From positions 1-11,639 of the forward strand of contig CAZGSG010000184.1 of assembly GCA_964528095.1 (NCBI GenBank): a stretch of DNA of 11,639 bases. Reading direction: 5' to 3'. Source of the DNA: CAZGSG01 sp964528095 (GTDB lineage Bacteria; Bacteroidota; Bacteroidia; Chitinophagales; Chitinophagaceae). Below, piece by piece: positions 6,573-11,639 of this stretch (positions within the stretch are counted from its first letter, which is position 1; each line of letters opens with the position of its first letter). The position numbers were made by a program, and so were the translations under genes. The notes under the pieces were generated by a model. That model searched no databases and was not told where the DNA came from. It was given only the letters and a program-made list of their open reading frames with translations.

Positions 6573-8030
6573 ATGTCAATATATAGATTGCGCGTATCCC
6601 GTTTTTATTTACACGGTTATTTTTTTATTGCATGCCTGTTACCTGTTCTGGTAGCAAATGCACAATCCTCAGCGGATACTTACCGGCAGGACCTGGTTGC
6701 CGTATTGGAAAAAGTACAGAAGAAATTCAATATCGATATCCAGTTGGAAGATGGATTAAAAGATAAAAAAGTGGAATATGCCGACTGGCGTTTTACAGAA
6801 CAGCTGGCTACTACGCTTGATAATATTCTTAAACCGCTGGACCTGGTATATAAACAAACCAGTAAAGATCATTATACCGTTAGTTCTTATGAGTATTATC
6901 GCAGAACGGATGCGGCTGCCAAAGAACACCTCAATGCCTTACTGGCTGCATATCCAGATGCCGCAACGTTTGATAAACGAAAAGAAGAATTAAAAAAATG
7001 TATAGCGGCTGCACTGGGGATACGCAATTTCACCAATAGAACCCCATTGAACGCTGTATTGAGCAAGAAAAAAATATTTGATGGATATACTACGGAGAAT
7101 GTGGCATTCGAAAGTATACCGGGTTATTTTGTTACCGGCACTTTGTACCGGCCTGTTGGCGTAAAGGGCTCTTGCCCGGTGATCCTGAATCCCCAGGGGC
7201 ATTTTTATAACGAACAGGAGCCATCGCTTGCAAAAGACAGCGGACGATACCGTGCGGATATGCAATACCGTTGTGCTGCTTTTGCGAAAATGGGGGCGAT
7301 CGCATTAAGTTATGATATGTATGCCTGGGGTGAATCAGCGTTAATGACCGGCGGAATGTCTTTTCATGAAACAGGTTTCGCGGCTGCGATCCAAACATGG
7401 AATAGTATCCGCTCGCTCGACTTCCTGCTTTCCTTACCAGGCGCGGACCCTAAACGCGTAGGCGTAACCGGTGCATCAGGCGGAGGAACTCAGACCTTTT
7501 TGCTGGCAGCATTGGATGAACGCGTAACAGTAAGCGCGCCCGTGGTAATGGTAGGAGCCAGCTTTTATGGTGGATGCCCTTGTGAAAGCGGGTTGCCTAT
7601 TCATGCGGATTGTAATGGACGCAGTACTAACAATACAGAGATTGCCGCGCTGATAGCACCAAAGCCATTAATTGTGGTATCAGATGGTGATGACTGGACA
7701 AGATATGTGCAGGGGACAGACTATCCTTACCTGCAGAAAATTTATGGTTATTATGGTAAGTCACAAAATGTTGAAAGTGTGTACCTGCCTGATGAAAAAC
7801 ATGACTATGGCATCTCCAAAAGAGAACCCGTATACAAGTTTTTTGCCAATGCGCTTGGGCTAAACCTGAAAGCCATACAGGCAAAGGATGGACGCATCAA
7901 CGAAGAAAAAATCACCATCGTGGAGAATAAGGATTTGCATGTGTTTAATAAAGACAATCCTTTACCTTCCAATGCGCTTCGCTCTCATGCGGCTATTGTG
8001 GAGGCATTCAATAAGGCACAAGAAAATTAA
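6573..8030 (+). CDS. Secreted alpha/beta-hydrolase (acetyl-xylan-esterase-like) with N-terminal STN-like domain
   Basis: This 485-aa exported protein has a signal peptide at residues 1-30 (FFIACLLPVLVANA before Q31). Residues about 36-105 resemble an STN (secretin/TonB short N-terminal) domain: LVAVLEKVQKKFNIDIQLED, then ATTLDNILKPLDLVYKQ and HYTVSS follow the beta-alpha-beta pattern found in TonB-dependent receptors and FecR-like proteins. From about 110 comes a serine hydrolase of the acetyl-xylan-esterase/Abhydrolase_7 style: KKIFDGYTTENVAFES-PGYFVTGTLYRP (167-194), the nucleophile elbow VTGASGGGTQ (S302), acid candidates D371, D373 and D374 in SDGDDW, and H410 in DEKHDYG. Cysteines cluster at C335, C337 and C347. 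It probably removes acyl groups from glycans in the periplasm or at the surface. It lies 31 bp after the PhoX-like gene, so the two are probably co-transcribed. The hydrolase call is firm; the STN call is from pattern. Confidence 0.8.
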   Translation: MSIYRLRVSRFYLHGYFFIACLLPVLVANAQSSADTYRQDLVAVLEKVQKKFNIDIQLEDGLKDKKVEYADWRFTEQLATTLDNILKPLDLVYKQTSKDHYTVSSYEYYRRTDAAAKEHLNALLAAYPDAATFDKRKEELKKCIAAALGIRNFTNRTPLNAVLSKKKIFDGYTTENVAFESIPGYFVTGTLYRPVGVKGSCPVILNPQGHFYNEQEPSLAKDSGRYRADMQYRCAAFAKMGAIALSYDMYAWGESALMTGGMSFHETGFAAAIQTWNSIRSLDFLLSLPGADPKRVGVTGASGGGTQTFLLAALDERVTVSAPVVMVGASFYGGCPCESGLPIHADCNGRSTNNTEIAALIAPKPLIVVSDGDDWTRYVQGTDYPYLQKIYGYYGKSQNVESVYLPDEKHDYGISKREPVYKFFANALGLNLKAIQAKDGRINEEKITIVENKDLHVFNKDNPLPSNALRSHAAIVEAFNKAQEN

Positions 8031-8103
8031 AAATGCAAAATTCAAAAAAAGAGTACGCTGACTGCTATAGTACTTCATTTTTTAATTTTTAATTTTGCAT
8101 TTT
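8030..8103. terminator. Palindrome between convergent genes, probable bidirectional terminator and repeat copy
   Basis: The 13-bp arms 8030-8042 and 8091-8103 are perfect reverse complements (AAAATGCAAAATT and its complement). Inside them AGTAC at 8052-8056 pairs with GTACT at 8070-8074. Runs of A and T flank the structure, as expected for termination in both directions. It occupies the gap between the stop codon of the esterase and the stop codon of the minus-strand regulator, and its first base is the last base of the esterase stop. It shares arm wording and layout with the 2482-2578 palindrome, so it may be a second, more degraded copy of the same intergenic repeat. Confidence 0.65.
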
Positions 8104-8108
8104 GACTT

Positions 8109-8981
8109 TTAATCGATTGTTTTCAAAAAACGACTTCTATACTCTTTCGGGATGATACCCGTTATCTTTTTAAAATGCCTGTAAAAATTAGAAAGATTAT
8201 CAAACCCGCTTTGATAACTGATCTCTGAAATGCTGTAATTGTTTTCCATCAGCATTTTGCAGGAATGGCCGATGCGTATCTCTGTAACAAAATCCGAAAA
8301 GGTTTTACGGGTATGGTGTTTGAAATAACGTGAAAATGCGGGTACGCTCATATTTAATTTAGACGCGATATCGTGTATATATATTTCTTCTGTATATCGC
8401 TTCATAATAAATTGAAAAGCCATATTTATCTTCTCCGAATCCCCGGTTGTATTGGCAGAGAAGCCGGTAGAAAGTAAAGGAATCAGCTCATTGCTATGTG
8501 ATAATTTTATTAAGATTTCCAGGAGTGAAAGAAGCCGTTGAGCAGGGCCTTCGTCTTTCATTTTATACAATCTTTCTGTTACATTTTTTTTTGTTTCTCC
8601 CTGAATATCAAAGGCAAGAGAATGATTTTGCAATAGCCTGTTCACCAGTTTCATTTCCGGTATATCAAAGAAATGATGCCCCAGGAAATCTTTGGTAAAA
8701 TGGATAAAAATGGACTTTGCTTTTAGTTTGCTGTTTTTGGCGTAATATTCTTCTTCGTTCCTGTACAGGTGTGGAATATTGGAGCCGATTATACAAAGAT
8801 CGCCGTCTTCAAATTGACATACATTGTCGCCAATAAACCTTGTTCCGCTGCTTTTATCGATCAGTACCAGTTCGAATTCCTTATGAAAATGCCAGGGATT
8901 TCCAAAGTAAGGACAATCCAGGGTTTTGTACAGGAAAGAGGCATCGCTGTCAACCGGTAATTTATGAAGTTGTGGTTTCAT
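8109..8981 (-). CDS. AraC-family transcriptional regulator with cupin sensor domain
   Basis: This 290-aa DNA-binding regulator has an N-terminal AraC-type cupin (residues about 15-100; the conserved NPWHFHKEFELVLI stretch at 28-41 and the FEDGDLCIIGSNIPHLY stretch at 57-73). A linker follows, then a C-terminal double helix-turn-helix from about 185. The first recognition unit is about 201-220 (IHDIASKLNMSVPAFSRYFK) and the second about 250-270 (SISEISYQSGFDNLSNFYRHFK), followed by the family's GIIPKEYR tail. The cupin normally senses a small molecule, often a sugar. The gene is convergent with the esterase and divergent from the 9251 operon, across 269 bp. The latter arrangement makes that operon its most likely target, although the upstream glycan genes are also possible. 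Length and domain order are normal for the family. The ligand is unknown. Confidence 0.93.
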   Translation of the reverse strand: MKPQLHKLPVDSDASFLYKTLDCPYFGNPWHFHKEFELVLIDKSSGTRFIGDNVCQFEDGDLCIIGSNIPHLYRNEEEYYAKNSKLKAKSIFIHFTKDFLGHHFFDIPEMKLVNRLLQNHSLAFDIQGETKKNVTERLYKMKDEGPAQRLLSLLEILIKLSHSNELIPLLSTGFSANTTGDSEKINMAFQFIMKRYTEEIYIHDIASKLNMSVPAFSRYFKHHTRKTFSDFVTEIRIGHSCKMLMENNYSISEISYQSGFDNLSNFYRHFKKITGIIPKEYRSRFLKTID

Positions 8982-9250
8982 CTATTATTTTAACAAAAAG
9001 AGAATAAAGGTTTTCAATAATAGTTTATAAAGTATATAAATATACATTAAATAATTAAAAATTAACATCAGCGAATTAGCGTTGCCTGGTAAGTGTTTAC
9101 TTCTAATCAGTTACTAATGAATCGTAATTTGTGATTTATGCGCTATATTTTCCAGATCTTCAATTTGTTAAAAAAGTATATGAATTCAATCAATAAACAG
9201 AATATTCCATCCCCGTCAACCAATAATTTTATTACTCGTAAACGTTAATT
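8982..9250. promoter_or_regulatory. Divergent regulatory region between AraC gene and catabolic operon
   Basis: These 269 bp are AT-rich, contain no supportable gene, and separate the starts of two divergent transcripts. A palindrome GTATAT-AA-ATATAC lies at 9032-9045. Two direct CTAAT boxes occur at 9103-9107 and 9114-9118, 11 bp apart (about one helical turn), and an inverted ATTAG lies at 9075-9079. Direct repeats on one helix face suit AraC-family operators, so these are the best candidate binding sites, at low confidence. TATATTTT at 9144-9151 resembles a -7 element for the operon but lacks a suitable -33 partner. No clear promoter could be fixed in either direction. Confidence 0.4.
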
Positions 9251-10048
9251 ATGCTATACACTGTTAGCAGTGCCCAGGACATAACTAATTCTGTCATGAA
9301 CAAAGTGATCATACTTCCGCTGGGAGCTATTGAGCAACACGGGCCACATTTGAGTATTTCTACAGATACGGATCTTGTATCCCGCGTTGCCCAGGGAGCG
9401 GAGGCAGCTAATACTGAAGATATTCTTTTGTGCCCCACGTTGCCTTTTGGATCCAGTCATCATCACCTGTCATTAGGCGGCACATTAAGCATATCAGCAG
9501 AAACCTATACACAGGTGATCGTGCAATTAGTGGACAGCCTGTTGCAAAATGGTTTCCGGCGTATTATCCTGCTGAATGGTCATGGCGGCAATATCACACC
9601 GTTAAAGCAGGCGCTAGCCGTACTGTCCAATAAACATGACAGCACACTTAATCCGAATATTGTGATGGCTACATATTGGGAATTGGCCAGCGATTATTTT
9701 GCCGGCAATCCCGCTATGCAAACACCAGCACTTAGTCATGCCTGCGAATATGAAACCAGCTTGATGCTTCACTTGTTTCCTGAAAAAGTTTTTTCGTCCA
9801 GGATAGAACGTGCCAAACGACCATTGAGCAATGGGTACATTCCCTGGGAAGATGATGAACCTTATAAAGGCGTTTCAATGGTAAAGCAGACCCGTTACAT
9901 CTCCAGCAATGGCAGTAGTGGCGAACCGCAATTGGGAACTGCCGAAAAAGGAAAATTTCTTTTTGATCATGCGGTAGCTTCCCTGCTTCGGTTTGTAGAC
10001 TCCTTTAAAAACTGGCCTTTCCTGGAAGACCTTACAGAAAATAAATAA
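9251..10048 (+). CDS. Creatininase-family amidohydrolase
   Basis: This 265-aa protein belongs to the creatininase (creatinine amidohydrolase) superfamily, metal-dependent enzymes that open cyclic amides or act on related C-N bonds; members include creatininase, ArfB formamide hydrolases and MftE. Signatures are ILPLGAIEQHGPHL (20-33, metal ligands E28 and H30), the aspartates D39 and D41 in STDTDL, LLNGHGGN (107-114, H111) and HACEYETS (163-170, E166). The usual HAG-E reads HAC-E here (C165). No signal peptide is seen, so it is probably cytoplasmic. The start is fixed by an in-frame stop at 9239-9241, and the first residues match the family start. It opens a tight operon, with only 1 bp before the RidA gene. 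The divergent AraC regulator probably controls it. In this enzyme context it may hydrolyse a lactam, lactone or amide intermediate; the true substrate cannot be read from sequence. Confidence 0.88.
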   Translation: MLYTVSSAQDITNSVMNKVIILPLGAIEQHGPHLSISTDTDLVSRVAQGAEAANTEDILLCPTLPFGSSHHHLSLGGTLSISAETYTQVIVQLVDSLLQNGFRRIILLNGHGGNITPLKQALAVLSNKHDSTLNPNIVMATYWELASDYFAGNPAMQTPALSHACEYETSLMLHLFPEKVFSSRIERAKRPLSNGYIPWEDDEPYKGVSMVKQTRYISSNGSSGEPQLGTAEKGKFLFDHAVASLLRFVDSFKNWPFLEDLTENK

Positions 10049-10049
10049 A

Positions 10050-10436
10050 ATGAAGAAAGAGATCAAACACCCCGATAAACAGGCTGTGACCGGCGCTTAT
10101 TCTGCCGGTGTGCTACTCGATGACTGGTTGTTTGTCAGCGGGCAGGGACCGCTTGATTTAACAACAGGCGACGTAGTAAGAGGAACGATAGAAGAAGAGA
10201 CACTACTTACACTATCACATGTAAAAAAGATCGTAGAGGCCGCAGGTGGAACGATTGCGGATATTGCCAGGTGTACAGTGCATTTATCAGATATCAGTGA
10301 TTTTGACAGGTACAATGCAGCATACGCTTCTTTTTTTTCGGGAGTACTTCCTGCCAGAACAACCGTGCAATCGGTTTTGTGTGATGGTATAAAAATAGAG
10401 ATCGACGCGATTGCAAAAATTAAACAGGCTGGTTAA
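10050..10436 (+). CDS. RidA (YjgF/YER057c/UK114) family protein
   Basis: This 128-aa protein has the length of the RidA family and the motifs WLFVSGQGPLD (26-36), TLLTLSHVKKIVEAAGG (51-67), RCTVHLSDISDFDRYN (74-89), LPARTTVQSVL (100-110) and KIEIDAIAK (115-123). R103 and E117 sit at the positions of the conserved arginine and glutamate that classical RidA uses to hydrolyse enamine/imine intermediates, so it is likely an active imine deaminase or a pathway-specific relative. It should form a trimer in the cytoplasm. It starts one base after the creatininase stop and is followed after 15 bp by the dehydrogenase, implying translational coupling and a shared pathway. A RidA member embedded in a catabolic operon often handles a reactive 2-imino or enamine product, or has been recruited as a lactam or amide hydrolase; which applies here is open. 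Confidence 0.92.
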   Translation: MKKEIKHPDKQAVTGAYSAGVLLDDWLFVSGQGPLDLTTGDVVRGTIEEETLLTLSHVKKIVEAAGGTIADIARCTVHLSDISDFDRYNAAYASFFSGVLPARTTVQSVLCDGIKIEIDAIAKIKQAG

Positions 10437-10451
10437 TTAAAGAAATGATGT

Positions 10452-11408
10452 ATGGCTAATAAAGAACTGATTGGCACCGTTGGACTTGGATTAATGGGCA
10501 GCAGTATAGCTACCTGTTTACTGGCGGCGGGACACCAGGTAATCTCCCTGGTGCAACATATTGAAAAGGCCGATAGCGCCAGAAGCCGCATTGCAGGCTT
10601 CCTGGAGCAAATGAAAAATGAAGGGTTGTTACAGGAAGATCCTTTACTGGTGATCGCGAGATTGCAGATTACTGATAACGCAACCTTGCTGGAACCTTGT
10701 GAACTGGTCATAGAATCCATAATTGAAGACCTGGCTGCAAAACGGAGTGTATTCAGGCAATTGGAAGCCGTGTTGTCACCGACTGCTATTATCGGCAGTA
10801 ATACATCCGCGATTCCGGTGTCTATTTTACAGGAAGGATTGTTACACCCCGAAAGATTACTGGGAATTCATTGGGGAGAACCAGCACATGTACTTCGTTT
10901 CCTGGAGATCATCTGTGGTAAACAATCGGAAATAGCTTATGCCGAAAAAGTAATGAAAATGGCAGAGGGCTGGGGTAAGGAACCTTCTTTGGTAAAAAAA
11001 GATATCCGAGGTTTTATTACCAACCGCCTGATGTATGCAATGATGCGGGAAGCTTTTTTCCTGGTAAAAAATGGCTATGCAAATTATGAAGATATAGATC
11101 GTGCATGCAGAAATGATTTTGGTTACTGGATCACTTTTGCGGGGCCCTTCCGCTTTATGGACCTCACGGGTATTCCTGCTTATCTCACGGTAATGAAAGA
11201 CCTGTTCCCTGAATTGGATAACTCAAAAGAAGCACCGGATTTTATGGAAGAACTGGTGGCAGACGGAGCGAAAGGCGTGAGCAATGCAAAGGGATTTTAT
11301 CCATATACGGAAGAGTCGGCGCATAACTGGGAAAAACGTTTCAATGAATTTGCTTTTGATATAAGGGCGCTATCACTTAAATATTCACAAAACAGCGGGG
11401 ATGTATAA
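10452..11408 (+). CDS. 3-hydroxyacyl-CoA dehydrogenase-like NAD(P) oxidoreductase
   Basis: This 318-aa protein has an N-terminal Rossmann domain with GTVGLGLMGSSIA (8-20), IESIIEDLAAKRSVF (88-101) and GSNTSAI (115-121), and a C-terminal all-helical HCDH-type domain with GFITNRLMYAMMREAF (187-202). The catalytic dyad of the family is kept: H140 and E152 are 12 residues apart as in human HADH (H158 and E170), with S119 in the place of S137. The usual HFFNP motif reads HWGEP (140-144), so the Asn that helps bind the acyl-CoA thioester is replaced by E143. That suggests a small hydroxy acid, such as a sugar acid or carnitine-like compound, rather than a CoA ester, as in the gulonate and carnitine dehydrogenase relatives. 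No signal peptide. It sits between the RidA gene (15 bp) and the enolase-superfamily gene (3 bp). Fold and redox role are firm; substrate is unknown. Confidence 0.86.
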   Translation: MANKELIGTVGLGLMGSSIATCLLAAGHQVISLVQHIEKADSARSRIAGFLEQMKNEGLLQEDPLLVIARLQITDNATLLEPCELVIESIIEDLAAKRSVFRQLEAVLSPTAIIGSNTSAIPVSILQEGLLHPERLLGIHWGEPAHVLRFLEIICGKQSEIAYAEKVMKMAEGWGKEPSLVKKDIRGFITNRLMYAMMREAFFLVKNGYANYEDIDRACRNDFGYWITFAGPFRFMDLTGIPAYLTVMKDLFPELDNSKEAPDFMEELVADGAKGVSNAKGFYPYTEESAHNWEKRFNEFAFDIRALSLKYSQNSGDV

Positions 11409-11411
11409 TTT

Positions 11412-11639
11412 ATGAAAGACACCATTATCCAATCAGTGATCGCTACAGAAATTGTAGTGCCGGCGCGTCCGGGCAGTCTCAATTCAGATTCAGTAAAAGA
11501 TAAGGATTCAGCATTTGCCAAAAAATTCCTTACGGGTGCGAGCTGGACTGATTTTGCTATTCAATCCAAATGGATCCTGGAGATAAAATTGCAGAACGGA
11601 ATTGTTGGAATAGGTGAAACCTACAGGAGCGTTTCAGAT
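11412..11639 (+). CDS. Enolase-superfamily enzyme, N-terminal fragment (3' end outside window)
   Basis: An open frame starts with ATG three bases after the dehydrogenase stop and runs 76 codons to the window end without a stop. The residues IATEIVVPARPGSLNS (10-25) and the later WILEIKLQNGIVGIGETYRS (54-73) form the capping-domain beginning typical of mandelate racemase/muconate lactonizing enzymes: 'E-V-x-VP-R' then 'L-x-x-x-G-x-x-G-x-GE-x-Y'. These enzymes remove a proton next to a carboxylate, giving dehydration, racemisation or cycloisomerisation of hydroxy or sugar acids. The catalytic barrel lies beyond the window, so the subgroup cannot be told. As fourth gene of the operon it suggests a hydroxy-acid or sugar-acid substrate for the whole pathway. 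The family call rests on this short segment and its context. Confidence 0.75.
   Translation, partial: MKDTIIQSVIATEIVVPARPGSLNSDSVKDKDSAFAKKFLTGASWTDFAIQSKWILEIKLQNGIVGIGETYRSVSD

Noticed and set aside
627..8030. Calling the glycan genes a polysaccharide utilisation locus
   Set aside because: No SusC- or SusD-like gene and no hybrid two-component or ECF regulator is present in the window, so the term is not supported here.

Overview
The window looks like a chromosomal segment of a Bacteroidota bacterium, most likely of the Chitinophagaceae type. The clues are moderate GC, AT-rich intergenic palindromes built on AATTCAAAA/TTTTGAATT, near absence of Shine-Dalgarno sequences, a TAnnTTTG-type promoter candidate, an STN-like domain in a secreted enzyme, a DUF5009-type membrane acyltransferase, and a set of lipoprotein or secreted glycan-active enzymes. 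The assignment rests on gene style only. No rRNA, tRNA, CRISPR array, insertion sequence or phage gene is visible.

Region 1 (2-8030, all + strand) encodes mostly exported or membrane proteins. In order: the 3' end of an NHL-repeat beta-propeller gene; a secreted 606-aa putative glycoside hydrolase of a family I cannot name; a 369-aa multi-pass membrane protein of the HGSNAT/DUF5009 acyltransferase type; a GH27 alpha-galactosidase-like lipoprotein; a compact PhoX/DUF839-like protein with a Tat-type and lipobox N-terminus; and a secreted alpha/beta-hydrolase (acetyl-xylan-esterase-like) preceded by an STN-like domain. Together they suggest handling of an extracellular or periplasmic galactose-containing, possibly acylated and phosphorylated, glycan or glycoconjugate. 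No SusC/SusD pair lies inside the window, so it cannot be called a polysaccharide utilisation locus from this evidence.

Region 2 (8109-8981, - strand) is an AraC-family regulator with an N-terminal cupin. It is convergent with the esterase gene, and a palindromic repeat sits between the two stop codons. A 269-bp AT-rich divergent intergenic region separates it from region 3.

Region 3 (9251-11639, + strand, running off the end) is a very tightly packed operon of signal-less, presumably cytoplasmic enzymes, with gaps of 1, 15 and 3 bp: a creatininase-family amidohydrolase, a RidA-family protein, a 3-hydroxyacyl-CoA-dehydrogenase-like NAD(P) oxidoreductase with a variant active-site motif, and the N-terminus of an enolase-superfamily (mandelate racemase/muconate lactonizing type) enzyme. 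This looks like a small-molecule catabolic pathway (lactone, hydroxy acid, sugar acid or amide) controlled by the divergent AraC protein. I cannot name its substrate, and it is the best candidate here for an undescribed pathway.

Two intergenic palindromes (2482-2578 and 8030-8103) share arm sequence and an arm-plus-inner-hairpin layout. They look like two members of a dispersed intergenic repeat family that may also act as transcription terminators.
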